Shown: positions 24,461-33,537, counted from the stretch's first letter. The stretch: DNA of 51,075 bases from Chloroflexota bacterium (GCA_029265355.1 JAJUJL010000027.1:1-51075), one strand, 5' to 3'. Notes: generated from the letters alone by a model not told the origin. A program made the numbers and translations.

Positions 24461-26611
24461 TTATTCAACCGCCATGGGGTAGCCCGCCGCTTCCCAGGCC
24501 AGCATACCGCCGTTGAGATTATACACCTGGCTGTAGCCCAGGTCCTGCAGGATAATCGCCCCCAGCCGCGAGCGGCGCCCCGAGCGGCACACCAGCACCA
24601 GCGTGCGGTCACGGGGCAGCTCGCTGCCCTGCTGGGGAAGCATGCGCAAAGGCAGCAGGCTGGCGCCGGGGATATGCCCGGCTTTGAACTCGCGCGGTTC
24701 GCGCACATCCACCAGCAGCACGTCTTGCCCGTTTTCCAGGTTGGCGCGCAAGGTGGAGGGCAGCCAGGTGGGCACGATGTGCCGGGTGATATCGCCCGGA
24801 GCCTGCAGGTGCTCTTTCAGGCTGGTCTTGGGCAGCGCCTGGCATTCGGCGAAGACGCGCACATCGCACTCGTAGATGCACACCGAGGGCTGCAACACTT
24901 TGTGGAACAGGAAAGAGATGGCTTCCTCACGCGGCAAGAAGTGATCGTGACCCAAAAAGCTGTCAAAGCCGACCGCTGCCATGCGCTCGTGCACCCCCCG
25001 GCGGACGCCAGACAGGTACACATCGCCGCCGCGCTTGCGGTACAGGCGCACCACGCTCTCCAGCATGTGAATGCCGGAGACATCCAGGTGATCGACCATG
25101 TGCATGCGCAGCAGCAGGAAGGCCTGCTCCGGGTGTTTTTCCTGGTTGGCGCGGATAGCCTCTTCCACGTGGTGCGCGGCGCCAAAATAGAGCGGTCCCT
25201 CCATGGTCATGATCCCCAGTTGTGGGCAGTACGGCAAATCTTGCTGACTGACGAAATGCTGGAAGCTGGCATCCGGCACCACCGGGTAGACATTGGGCAT
25301 GCTGGTGCGCAGGATAAAGCGGGCGAAAGAGACGATCATGCCGGCCAGCACGGCGAACTCGAGCTGCAGGAAGAGCGTCGCCAGCATCGTAGCTGTCATG
25401 ATCGCCGAATCGCCAGCCGAGCCGCGCCAGATGCGGCGCATCTCATCGCGATCGATCATGTTGTAGGCAGTGACGATCAGCACACCTGCCAGGGCGGCGC
25501 GCGGCAGGTACACCGCCAGGGGAGCGAAAACCAGCACCGCCCCCAGCACAAACAAACCAGAAAAAACGCCCGCCAGTGGGGTGCGCGCCCCGGCGGTGTA
25601 ATTGACCGCTGAGCGGGTGAACGAGCCCGAGCACGTGTAGCCGGAGAGAAATCCCGCCGCCAGGTTGGCCATGCCCTGGCCGACGAATTCCTGGTTGGAA
25701 TCGAGGTGCTGGCCGGTTTGAGCGGCGATCGAGCGCGCAATCGACAAGGCTTCCACCAGGCCAATCGCTGAAACCGCCAGCGCGCCGGTGGAGATGCGCC
25801 CAATCAGTTGCAGGTCCAGCAGCGGCGGTTTTGCCAACGGCGGCAGGGAGCGCGGCAACTCACCCAGCACCTGCACCCCCTGCTCGTGCAGATCGAAGAA
25901 GCCCACGGCGAGCGAGGCCAGCGCCATGCCGATCAGCGCATTTGGCCAGGTGGGACGAAAGCGCTTGAGCAGCACCATCGCCAGCGTGGTGCCCGCCGCA
26001 AGCAGCAGGCTGGGCAGGTGGGCTTCGGGCAGGTGGCGGGCGGTTTGCGCCAGGGTCTCCACAAACGAGAGCTCCGAAGCCAGCTCCATGCGCAAGAAAT
26101 GGCGCAGTTGGTTGGCAGAGATGAGCACACCCGCCCCGGCGGTGAAGCCGATAATGACCGAATCGGAGACGAAATTGACCAGCACGCCCAGGTGCGCCAC
26201 GCCCATCAGCAAGCGCGCCACGCCCACCATCACCGCCATCAAGCCTGCTGCAGCCAGGTACTGCGGCGTACCTGGGCTGGCAACCGCCAGCAGCGTGGAA
26301 AGCACCAGAAGCGAGGCGGCGTTGGTGGGACCGGTGTGCAGGTGGCGCGAGGAGCCCCACAGCGAGCCGACGATGGCGGCCACGATGGCCGCGTACAACC
26401 CGGTCTGGGGCGGTAGCTCGGCGATCAGGGCATAGGCGATGGCCTGCGGCAGCAGCACCACCGCCACGGTGAGGCCTGCCAGCAGGTCGGGCAACAGGTC
26501 AGCGCGCTGGTAACCGCGCAGGTGGTGCAGCGGCTGAGAGAGATATTTCAACAAGTCCCCGCTGAAGCGGCGGGCCGCGCGGGAGGCGGCAGGCAGGCTC
26601 AGGGTGCTCAT
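24461..26611 (-). CDS. SulP anion transporter fused to STAS and rhodanese domains
   Basis: A 716-residue membrane protein. Residues about 25-420 are a SulP (SLC26-like) transporter with the opening LLPDLLAGLTVAVVLLPQAIAYALI and the conserved TGPTNAAS. SulP proteins move sulfate, bicarbonate or similar anions. Residues about 450-570 form a STAS domain (IMTMEGPLYFGAAHHVEEAI; DHLDVSGIHMLESV). Residues about 605-716 are a rhodanese domain with the active loop CRSGRRS, Cys675. A rhodanese at the end of a SulP protein suggests a link to sulfane sulfur transfer. The ATG at 26611 is chosen; a TTG at 26671 near the stop of the molybdoenzyme would add 20 residues. The gene follows the catalytic subunit by 63 bp. 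Confidence 0.9.
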   Translation of the reverse strand: MSTLSLPAASRAARRFSGDLLKYLSQPLHHLRGYQRADLLPDLLAGLTVAVVLLPQAIAYALIAELPPQTGLYAAIVAAIVGSLWGSSRHLHTGPTNAASLLVLSTLLAVASPGTPQYLAAAGLMAVMVGVARLLMGVAHLGVLVNFVSDSVIIGFTAGAGVLISANQLRHFLRMELASELSFVETLAQTARHLPEAHLPSLLLAAGTTLAMVLLKRFRPTWPNALIGMALASLAVGFFDLHEQGVQVLGELPRSLPPLAKPPLLDLQLIGRISTGALAVSAIGLVEALSIARSIAAQTGQHLDSNQEFVGQGMANLAAGFLSGYTCSGSFTRSAVNYTAGARTPLAGVFSGLFVLGAVLVFAPLAVYLPRAALAGVLIVTAYNMIDRDEMRRIWRGSAGDSAIMTATMLATLFLQLEFAVLAGMIVSFARFILRTSMPNVYPVVPDASFQHFVSQQDLPYCPQLGIMTMEGPLYFGAAHHVEEAIRANQEKHPEQAFLLLRMHMVDHLDVSGIHMLESVVRLYRKRGGDVYLSGVRRGVHERMAAVGFDSFLGHDHFLPREEAISFLFHKVLQPSVCIYECDVRVFAECQALPKTSLKEHLQAPGDITRHIVPTWLPSTLRANLENGQDVLLVDVREPREFKAGHIPGASLLPLRMLPQQGSELPRDRTLVLVCRSGRRSRLGAIILQDLGYSQVYNLNGGMLAWEAAGYPMAVE

Positions 26612-26674
26612 ACCCAGGCGTAAAGCTCCCCCCGGCTCGCCAGGTTTCGGCGGATAAGCCAGGGGGAGCAAGGG

Positions 26675-29600
26675 CTACTCTTCTTGCCGCCCCGGCAGCG
26701 CGTAGGCTCTGCGCGTGGGACGGAAGGGGCGCAGCAGCCAGTACGGGCGGCGCGTGCCATCCGGCGAGACTCGCTCGGCGGGGCGCGTCATCGCCAGCCA
26801 CTCTTTGTAGATCTCGTGGGCGCGGCGGGTGTCCACGAAGATATCGCCGTAGCGGTCGCCGGGTTGGGCAGCTTCGACAGTCACCTTCTGGTGCCAGCAG
26901 TGCATGCCCGAGACCGGATCGGGGTGCACAGGAAAGGTCAGGTTCTGGTGCACGCCCACATCCGTCCACCAGATGCGCTGCGAGTCGGGATCGCTGCTCT
27001 CGAAGGGTTTCACACCCTCGATGTGGCTCATGCGCCAGCCATCCTCCTCGCGCTCCAGCTCCACCAGCGCTGAAGACCAGCGCTCCATGGCAGTGTCCTG
27101 CAATCGCCAACGACCCATGTGGTGCGAGCAGGCCACCACGCCGGGACGAATGCCCTCCGTCACCCACACCTTGATCACGAAGTAGCCGATCTCGGTGGTC
27201 ACGCGCACCAGGTCATTGGTTTCCACGCCCAGGCGCCCGGCGTCTTCGGGGTGCATCCACAGCGGGTTCTTGTGGGAGATCTCGTACAGCCACTTGGAGT
27301 TGCCCGAGCGGGTGTGGATCAAGTTCGGCAGGCGAAAGGTGGGGATGAGCACCATCTGGTTAGCCTGGCGATCGATCTTTTCGGGGTGGACGTGAGAATG
27401 GATGTAGGTGGGCAGGGCGTATTCGGGCCAGCCCCAATCGCGCAGCGTGGAGGAGTAGAATTCCAGCTTGCGCGAGGGGGTGTCGAAGCCGCGCAGCGCC
27501 TGCCCATCCACTTCGACGCCCACCGGGCGGCCGCGCTGGTCGCCGGGGAAAGCCGGGTGGGGGGTGATATTGGGCGAGGCTGGGGCCGGCTGGGTGGTGT
27601 AAACGATCTTCGTCTGCGGGTCGACGCTGGCGCTGGCGGTGATCTCAACCGGCAGCGGCTGGCGGTAGGGCGCTTCCACGCCGTGGCGCATCTCAAAGGC
27701 GCCGTACTTCTGCATGTACTGCAGCGGGGTCAGCCCTTCGGCGGCAGCGGCTTCCGGCAAGCCTGGCAGGGAGTTCTCGAACATCCAGGAAAAATATTCG
27801 TGCACGGTGATCTTTTCGCCGGGGCGGTAGGGCGACTCGAAATACTGGCGGATGCCCATCGCGCCATCTGGATCGATGCGCCAGGAAAGCTCGATCCAGA
27901 ACTCGGTTTCTTCCCAAACTTCGCCCGGGTTGGCTTCGTAGGTGTAGGTGATCTTCTGCCCCATTTTCTCCATCGCCACGCGGCGCACCGGTTGGCGGAA
28001 AGCCATCCAGCGCCCGGCGTGCGTCTCCAGGCTGACGATGTCGTGCCGCTCGGAGCCGTGTCCCATGGGCAGCACGTAGTCGGCAAACCAGGCGGTCTCC
28101 GACCAGGTGGGCGAAAGGCACACATGCAGGCCGACTTTGTCTTCGTCGGTCAGCGCTTCGAGCCAGGACATGCCATCCGGGTTGGTCCAGATGGGATTGT
28201 AGACGCGGGTGAAATAGGTGTCCAGCTTGCCGCGGCCTTCCTTCAGGAAATGCGGCATCAAGATGCTCAGCTCATAGAAGGTCAGCGGGTACTCGCGTGG
28301 CCAGGTGATCTCGTTCCAGCGATCGGGGTGCGGGGGCAGGTTGTGCGGGCGCGGCACCCATTTATCCCAGGCGTTGGCGCTGGTGCCGCCAGGTACACCG
28401 ATCGAGCCGGTGAGCACGTTCAAGAACCACAAAGCGCGCGCCACCTGCCAGCCGCCCAGGTTGCCGGCGGCTGCCGAGCGCCAGGTGTGCGAGGAGAGCT
28501 TGCCCTGGCACTCCGCCACGATCTGTGCCACCTGGGCGATCACATCGGCGTCGACGCCCGATTCTTGGGCGGCGTAGTCAAAAGTGAAGGAAGCGTACAG
28601 CGCTTTGAGCTTGCTTTCGAAAACATCGTAGGTCAGCGGCTCGTTGGGCCATTCGGCTCTCAGGTATTCCTCCCAGTTGACCCACTGGCGCACGAACTCG
28701 CGGTCGTACTGACCGGTCTGGATCAGGTGGTTGGCAATCGCCAGCAGGATGGCGGCTTCTGAACCGGGCCAGGGCGAAAGCCAGTGATCGGCGTGGCTGG
28801 CGGTGTTGGAGAGGCGCGTGTCCAGGACGATGAGCTTTGCACCGCGCATCTTGCCTTCGATGATGCGCTGGGCGTGCGGGTTGAAGTAGTGACCGGTCTC
28901 CAGGTGTGCGGAGACGAGCAGGATCACGTTGGCGTTGGCGTGATCGGGGGAAGGACGATCCAGCCCCATCCAGAAGGCGTAACCGGCGCGCGCCCCGGCG
29001 GAGCACACGTTGGTGTGAGAATTGTGCGAGTCGACGCCCCAGGCGAACAGGATCCACTCCATCAGGCCCTCGTGACCCGGTCGCCCGACGTGGTAGATGA
29101 CTTCGTTGTGGCGCTGCTCCTGGAAAGCTTTGCGCAGGCGAGCGCCAATATCGTCCAGCACCTCATCCCAGGTGACGCGCACCCATTTGCCCTCGCCGCG
29201 TTTGCCGACGCGCTTGAGCGGGTACAGGATGCGCTCCGGATCGTAGACCTGGTTGTGCGTGGCGGGGCCCTTGGCGCAGTTGCGGCCGCGCGAGCCGGGG
29301 TGCAGCGGGTTGCCTTCGAATTTCTGCACCTCCAGGGTTTGTTTGTCCACGTAAGCCAGCAGACCGCAGCCCGATTCGCAGTTGAAGCAGGCGGTTGGGA
29401 TGAGCCAGTAGTTGCGCTCCTTGCGCTCGGGCCAGGCCTTGGGGTCGAATTCCACCCAGTCGTCCCACTTTTCGACTGGCGGATAGGAGGCCAGGCCGGT
29501 GCCGGGACGGTGGAGCGACCCGGCGTAGCGCTGTGAAACGGCCGGCGCGGTCGTCTCGGCAGGGCTGCCTGGGACGCTTTCGGCGCGGCTGTGCAGGTGG

Positions 29601-29737
29601 GTCTGCGCTGAGCCTGGTGAAATGGGCGCAGCCGATCGAGCGCCCGGCTGCCCGGCGCTAGCCAGCGCCGGGGTGAGCTGGCCCGATTGCACCAGCGCTT
29701 CGACGTTTGCAAGCAAGCGTTTGAGTCTCTCGGTCAT
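26675..29737 (-). CDS. Molybdopterin oxidoreductase catalytic subunit (PsrA/SoeA-like)
   Basis: A 1020-residue member of the DMSO-reductase superfamily. A [4Fe-4S] motif is formed by Cys117, Cys120, Cys124 and Cys154 (CFNCESGC ... NCAKG). The Mo/bis-MGD domain follows, with Cys245 in SHTNVCSAGARAGY as the likely metal ligand, and a dinucleotide-binding domain occupies about residues 800-1000. The first 90 residues are Pro/Ser/Ala-rich and contain no twin-arginine signal, so the enzyme should stay in the cytoplasm, as known for sulfite dehydrogenase SoeA and unlike periplasmic PsrA/PhsA. Its partner is the fused Fe-S/NrfD gene 10 bp upstream. With TusA, DsrE-like and rhodanese genes next to it, a sulfur substrate is likely; arsenic or other oxyanions cannot be excluded. 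Confidence 0.88.
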   Translation of the reverse strand: MTERLKRLLANVEALVQSGQLTPALASAGQPGARSAAPISPGSAQTHLHSRAESVPGSPAETTAPAVSQRYAGSLHRPGTGLASYPPVEKWDDWVEFDPKAWPERKERNYWLIPTACFNCESGCGLLAYVDKQTLEVQKFEGNPLHPGSRGRNCAKGPATHNQVYDPERILYPLKRVGKRGEGKWVRVTWDEVLDDIGARLRKAFQEQRHNEVIYHVGRPGHEGLMEWILFAWGVDSHNSHTNVCSAGARAGYAFWMGLDRPSPDHANANVILLVSAHLETGHYFNPHAQRIIEGKMRGAKLIVLDTRLSNTASHADHWLSPWPGSEAAILLAIANHLIQTGQYDREFVRQWVNWEEYLRAEWPNEPLTYDVFESKLKALYASFTFDYAAQESGVDADVIAQVAQIVAECQGKLSSHTWRSAAAGNLGGWQVARALWFLNVLTGSIGVPGGTSANAWDKWVPRPHNLPPHPDRWNEITWPREYPLTFYELSILMPHFLKEGRGKLDTYFTRVYNPIWTNPDGMSWLEALTDEDKVGLHVCLSPTWSETAWFADYVLPMGHGSERHDIVSLETHAGRWMAFRQPVRRVAMEKMGQKITYTYEANPGEVWEETEFWIELSWRIDPDGAMGIRQYFESPYRPGEKITVHEYFSWMFENSLPGLPEAAAAEGLTPLQYMQKYGAFEMRHGVEAPYRQPLPVEITASASVDPQTKIVYTTQPAPASPNITPHPAFPGDQRGRPVGVEVDGQALRGFDTPSRKLEFYSSTLRDWGWPEYALPTYIHSHVHPEKIDRQANQMVLIPTFRLPNLIHTRSGNSKWLYEISHKNPLWMHPEDAGRLGVETNDLVRVTTEIGYFVIKVWVTEGIRPGVVACSHHMGRWRLQDTAMERWSSALVELEREEDGWRMSHIEGVKPFESSDPDSQRIWWTDVGVHQNLTFPVHPDPVSGMHCWHQKVTVEAAQPGDRYGDIFVDTRRAHEIYKEWLAMTRPAERVSPDGTRRPYWLLRPFRPTRRAYALPGRQEE

Positions 29738-29747
29738 AATTGCCTTT

Positions 29748-31433
29748 TTATGAATTGGGGATCTCTTGGGGGGCCATCACAAAGGCATACTCATAGGCAA
29801 ACAGGCCTGCCAATGCGGCGATGGCGGTGGTGACCAACACGGGTTGGTTGAACGGCAGGAAGAAGCCCGAGATCAACAGCGCCAGGGGCAAGATATGCCC
29901 CACCAGTATGGCGCCGATCCAAAAGTGCAGGCGGTATTTGCCGTGGCTGATCTGGTGGGCGGCGCGCGCTGCCAGCTCGGAGGCGTGCGGCATGCTGAAT
30001 TCGCCCACCAGGGTGATGAACAGGTCGAGGATCAACGATACCCCGAACATGAGCAGCAACGCGGCGGCGAAACCGGGCGGCGGGTTCAGGTAGAGCGCCA
30101 GCAGCAGCAGGGCAGCCGCGCCAGCCATGAAAGCCTGCACCACCAGGTGGAAGGGCAGCAGCGAGGACTGCCACAGGTCGCGCCCTTCGGCCTGCCCGAA
30201 GAGAAAGGCGGTGTAGATCGCGGCGAGGATGGCCAGCACAAAGCCGACCGCCAGGATCAAGAGCCGCAGCCAGCCGGGTGGACTGAACTGCAGCCAGCCC
30301 AATTGGATGCCGCCCTCCAACAGGAACCAGGCGCCGGCCACGCCGGAGAAGGCGATCAAGATGAAGGCGCCGCGCGTCAGCCAGGATTTCCACTGCGGGC
30401 GAGTCAAAATGGTGAAGAAGCGCCGCGGCTGTTCCAGGTCGTGCACCAATAAACCGGTGGTCAGGCCGATGAAAAGAAGAGAGATGAAGTTGCCTGCCAG
30501 GGCGAAGCGCGCGTTGAACTGCGCCAATCCCAATCCGAAGAACAGCGCCATCAAAGCAAACACCCCGCTGCCGATGGCTTTGGTCACCAGGTAGGCCGGA
30601 ACCTGCCAGTGCCAGGGAACCTTGTGCTGGGCGTTGTAGGCGGTTTGCACCATGTGCTCTGCCATGCTGCCCTCGCCGATCATGATCGGTCCTTGCTCGC
30701 GGCCCAACCCCTGGGCGGACGGCGTGCGGATGGCGACGCCGGAATAGGCGCTGGCAGTCCTGGCGGCTGCGCCCCTGCCGTTGCCAGAAGCGACATGGCT
30801 CTCGCCCCACACCGGGATTTCCTGCTCGGTGATCAGGTCGGCGAAAGCGAACGAACCGTTCATGGGCGAGGCGGTGGGGGTCAGGCTGACCTGGTCGCCT
30901 TCGATGTAGAACAGCTTGGGCGCCGTGCCCTGCTCGGATTTGCGCACGGAGACCTGCTCGCGGGCGATGAGCTGGCTGATTTCGGAGTGCGGGTCGTTCA
31001 GATCGCCAGCGATGATGGCGTGCTCTGGACACACCACCACGCAAGCCGGCTCCAGGCCGACCTCGACGCGGTGCGAACAGTAGTGGCACTTGGCGGCGGT
31101 GTGGGTTTCGGGGTCGATGTAGATGGCGTCGTAAGGGCAGGCCTGCATGCAGGCTTTGCAGCCGATGCAGATGCGCGGGTCGAACTCCACAATACCGTCC
31201 GTGCGCTGGTACATGGCGGTGACGGGGCAGATGCGCACGCAGGGTGGGTTGGCGCAGTGATTGCAGCGCGTCACCTGGAAGGAGCGCCGCACGTTGGGAA
31301 ACTCGCCCTTCTCCGTGTATTTCACCCAGGTGCGGTAAACGCCCAGCGGCACCTCGTTTTCCGCTTTGCAAGCTGTGCTGCAGGCGTGGCAACCGATACA
31401 CTTCCTGTTGTCAATGAGGAAGCCGTAATTCAT
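29748..31433 (-). CDS. Fused iron-sulfur electron-transfer and NrfD-type membrane subunit
   Basis: A 561-residue fusion of two subunits that are usually separate (PsrB/SoeB and PsrC/NrfD). Residues 1-175 carry sixteen Cys arranged for four [4Fe-4S] clusters: CIGCHACSTAC, CNHCANPPCVRIC, CIGCKACMQAC and CHYC ... CVVVC. Residues about 190-275 are a Gly/Ala/Ser-rich linker. From about 285 to the end there are eight or nine membrane segments of the NrfD family, with HDLEQPRRFFTIL as the family signature. It should pass electrons between the cytoplasmic catalytic subunit and the quinone pool. The ATG at 31433 has GGAG upstream. The catalytic gene follows after 10 bp, so both are co-expressed. Confidence 0.9.
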   Translation of the reverse strand: MNYGFLIDNRKCIGCHACSTACKAENEVPLGVYRTWVKYTEKGEFPNVRRSFQVTRCNHCANPPCVRICPVTAMYQRTDGIVEFDPRICIGCKACMQACPYDAIYIDPETHTAAKCHYCSHRVEVGLEPACVVVCPEHAIIAGDLNDPHSEISQLIAREQVSVRKSEQGTAPKLFYIEGDQVSLTPTASPMNGSFAFADLITEQEIPVWGESHVASGNGRGAAARTASAYSGVAIRTPSAQGLGREQGPIMIGEGSMAEHMVQTAYNAQHKVPWHWQVPAYLVTKAIGSGVFALMALFFGLGLAQFNARFALAGNFISLLFIGLTTGLLVHDLEQPRRFFTILTRPQWKSWLTRGAFILIAFSGVAGAWFLLEGGIQLGWLQFSPPGWLRLLILAVGFVLAILAAIYTAFLFGQAEGRDLWQSSLLPFHLVVQAFMAGAAALLLLALYLNPPPGFAAALLLMFGVSLILDLFITLVGEFSMPHASELAARAAHQISHGKYRLHFWIGAILVGHILPLALLISGFFLPFNQPVLVTTAIAALAGLFAYEYAFVMAPQEIPNS

Positions 31434-31603
31434 TTGCTCTCCATTCGATCGGGGATTGGTTGGCCTGGAATCCATTGTAATACATACCTGAATTTTTATC
31501 CTGCCGGCTGGCTGAAATTGCGCAAACCTTCACGACAGCAAGGCGCTTGAGCAGCCTGCCGGGTGATATTCTCCACCCAGGTGGTTGTGGAAATCAGCAT
31601 TGC

Positions 31604-31666
31604 GGTAATGCATCCGGCCGGAGACAGGTGCTGTCACAGGTGGTGGATTGTGCCGGATGCTTTACC
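31604..31666. repeat. Long inverted repeat upstream of the Fe-S/NrfD gene
   Basis: GGTAATGCATCCGGC (31604-31618) pairs with GCCGGATGCTTTACC (31652-31666), 14 of 15 positions. The 33-bp loop contains a smaller stem, GACAG/CTGTC, near 31622. It lies 10 bp after the rhodanese/MBL stop and about 170 bp before the Fe-S/NrfD start. No T-run follows on the minus strand. It may be a terminator, a regulatory leader structure or a remnant element. The remainder of 31434-31676 shows no gene. Confidence 0.6.
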
Positions 31667-31676
31667 CCTATGCCTT

Positions 31677-32858
31677 TTAATACGCAGTCGACAGGGCGCA
31701 CACGTTCTTGCCTAGCTCGAGTTCCATGGCGCGCTGCTCATCGGGGCGAGAAAGCCCGGCGTTGACGCGCTTGATCTCGATGTACTGCTGGGGCATAGTG
31801 GGCAGATGGCTGAGCACAAACTCGATGAACTCATCCTTGCCCACCTGCAGGTCGGGGTTTTTCTGCCACAGCTCAGCCAGGGGCATGGCGTACAGGCCGT
31901 CTTCATTGGCTTCTTTGTGCAGCGCGTAATGACCGGGCAGCACCAGGGCTTCGCCCGGCACCACAGATTTGATCTTCTCGAAGATCGCCTGGTAAACCAA
32001 CGGCGCCCAGGACTGCCCCTGCCCTCCCAGGTCGGGTCGTCCGAAGGAATTGATGAACAGGCTATCGCCGGTGAAGAAGAAAGCCTGCCCATCGGGAGCG
32101 GTTACCAGGAAATTGACCAGCCCCAGCGTGTGCCCAGGGACATGCAGCGCCTGGAGGGTCAGCTTGCCCAGGGTGAAAGTCATGCCATCCTTGAGCATCT
32201 CATAAGCGATCGTCGCCGGCAGCATATCGAAGGGGTGGATGCCGTCGTATGGGTGCAGGTAATAGGGCGCGCCGGTGTGCTGCGCCAGGGCTGGCCCGCC
32301 GGAGATGTGGTCGGCGTGGGCGTGGGTGTCGAGGATCAGCGCCAATTCGGCGTCTTTTTCCTGGAGAAAATCCAGGTATTGCTGGGCGTGGCGGGCTGGA
32401 TCGATCAGCGCCGCCTGCCCCTGGCTGACGAGGATGTAGCTCAGGCAGCCGCGCGATGGACGGTCCACCTGGTAGATGGAATAGTCCTCGGTGGTGACGA
32501 CTGCCTGGCGGCGGTAGAAGTTGCCCCAGGCGATCATACCGCCTTCCAGGTTGACCGCCGGGATGTTATGGAATTCGCGCAGCCTGTCCGCCACGTATTC
32601 GCTGGCCCCGCCCTTGGCGCACACCACCACCATCGGGCGATCCTTGGGCAGATGAGCGACGAACGCCTCTTCGTCCTCGACAAATTCGCCATAGAAGCGG
32701 TGCAGCGTCGGCGGGGTGTTGCGCGCCTCGATCTTCCAGGCTTCATACTCTTCATCGTTGCGCACATCCAGCAGCAAGAGATCGTTGCTGCGATTGATGC
32801 GGTTGAACAGTTCTTCGGCAGAGATATCGATGTCGGTGAAATCGGCTACCTGGCTCAT
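31677..32858 (-). CDS. Rhodanese-metallo-beta-lactamase fusion (persulfide dioxygenase-like)
   Basis: A 393-residue fusion. Residues 12-120 are a rhodanese domain with Cys80 in VVVCAKGGAS. Residues about 125-345 are a metallo-beta-lactamase fold of the ETHE1/glyoxalase II type: DTHAHADH (His179, His181, Asp183, His184), VPGHTLG, FTGDSLF and LPGHY supply the metal ligands. ETHE1 proteins oxidise glutathione or other persulfides to sulfite with Fe and O2; related fusions are known in several bacteria, usually with the domains in the opposite order. The last ~50 residues form a separate helical end. The ATG at 32858 follows GGGAGG. It lies 13 bp after the DsrE-like gene. Activity on persulfide is inferred, not shown. 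Confidence 0.85.
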   Translation of the reverse strand: MSQVADFTDIDISAEELFNRINRSNDLLLLDVRNDEEYEAWKIEARNTPPTLHRFYGEFVEDEEAFVAHLPKDRPMVVVCAKGGASEYVADRLREFHNIPAVNLEGGMIAWGNFYRRQAVVTTEDYSIYQVDRPSRGCLSYILVSQGQAALIDPARHAQQYLDFLQEKDAELALILDTHAHADHISGGPALAQHTGAPYYLHPYDGIHPFDMLPATIAYEMLKDGMTFTLGKLTLQALHVPGHTLGLVNFLVTAPDGQAFFFTGDSLFINSFGRPDLGGQGQSWAPLVYQAIFEKIKSVVPGEALVLPGHYALHKEANEDGLYAMPLAELWQKNPDLQVGKDEFIEFVLSHLPTMPQQYIEIKRVNAGLSRPDEQRAMELELGKNVCALSTAY

Positions 32859-32871
32859 GGCGTCCTCCCGC

Positions 32872-33390
32872 TCAGATGAATAGCTGAACATCGGCGTCGG
32901 CGGCGTACTCCAGGAAGGTGGCCGCGCCGCCCACCGTGCACTGTTCGATAAAATCTTCTTTCTTGAAGCCGAAGACGTCCATCGTCATCTGGCAGGCGAT
33001 CATGTTGACATCCATCTCCAGGCAGGCGTCGCGCAGTTCGGGGATGGAAGCCACACCTTTGTTCTTGAAGGTCTGTTTCATCAGCGTGGTGGTGAGGTCG
33101 TTGAAGCCGGGCAGCGCCATCGCCAGGGTGGGAATGGGCCAGTTGATGCCCTGGAAGCTCTGCGAGCCGAAGGGCATCTTCATCGGCATGGCGGGGTTGC
33201 CCAGCGGCGAGACCTTGGGCTTCAGATCTTTGAGCAGCAGCGGCAGGCCGTAAAAGGTAAAAAAAATGCCCACCTCCCAACCCATAGCGCCGGCTGCGGA
33301 AGCCAGGATGAGCGGGGGGTAGGCCCAGTCAAGAGTACCCTTGCTGGCGATCATTGCCAGGCGTTTGGGGGCGTTCGGATCGGATTTCAT
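32872..33390 (-). CDS. DsrE/DsrF-like (DsrE2-type) sulfur carrier protein
   Basis: A 172-residue protein of the DsrE/DrsH-like group, small Rossmann-type proteins that bind sulfane sulfur on Cys and pass it to or from TusA. The start (RLAMIASKGTLDWAYPPLILA), the segment WEVGIFFTFYGLPLL and the Cys133 motif NMIACQMTMDVFG are typical. Two further Cys (123 and 151) flank it. A Met/Pro/Lys-rich loop occupies residues about 58-80, and some DsrE2 proteins use the corresponding hydrophobic part as a membrane-associated segment. The ATG at 33390 has an excellent AAAGGAG. It stands between tusA and the rhodanese/MBL fusion, and a 115-bp repeat element separates it from tusA. Confidence 0.85.
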   Translation of the reverse strand: MKSDPNAPKRLAMIASKGTLDWAYPPLILASAAGAMGWEVGIFFTFYGLPLLLKDLKPKVSPLGNPAMPMKMPFGSQSFQGINWPIPTLAMALPGFNDLTTTLMKQTFKNKGVASIPELRDACLEMDVNMIACQMTMDVFGFKKEDFIEQCTVGGAATFLEYAADADVQLFI

Positions 33391-33422
33391 GGCAATCTCC
33401 TTTGGCATGGTTGCCGGATGGC

Positions 33423-33537
33423 TAAGTAAAACGCCGAAAGTGTTTAGAGTAAATCGACTATCGCGATGGTGGTTTACTCCAGGGTTTCACCGGTGCTCGT
33501 TCACATTTAGGTAAAAATACTTCCGGCGAAACACCTA
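33423..33537. mobile_element. MITE-like 115-bp element, copy 1
   Basis: This stretch is about 85% identical, without gaps, to 45143-45257. Both copies begin and end with TA. The ends are imperfect inverted repeats: AGTAAAacgCCGAAAGTGTTT on the left matches the reverse complement of the right end at roughly 15 of 21 positions. A TA boundary and no transposase are features of miniature elements moved by IS630/Tc1-type transposases. The right-hand TA supplies part of the tusA stop codon (33535-33537). Confidence 0.7.

Noticed and set aside
23417-25612. 731-residue open frame on the plus strand
   Set aside because: It is antisense to GlpX and SulP-rhodanese, both of which carry clear family motifs. 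No motif or ribosome binding site supports the plus-strand frame.
27119-28762. 547-residue open frame opposite the molybdopterin subunit
   Set aside because: It is a shadow of the catalytic subunit; the minus strand has the Fe-S and cofactor motifs.
26675-29737. Periplasmic Tat-exported reductase
   Set aside because: The first 110 residues contain no twin-arginine motif with hydrophobic stretch, so export by Tat is not supported.
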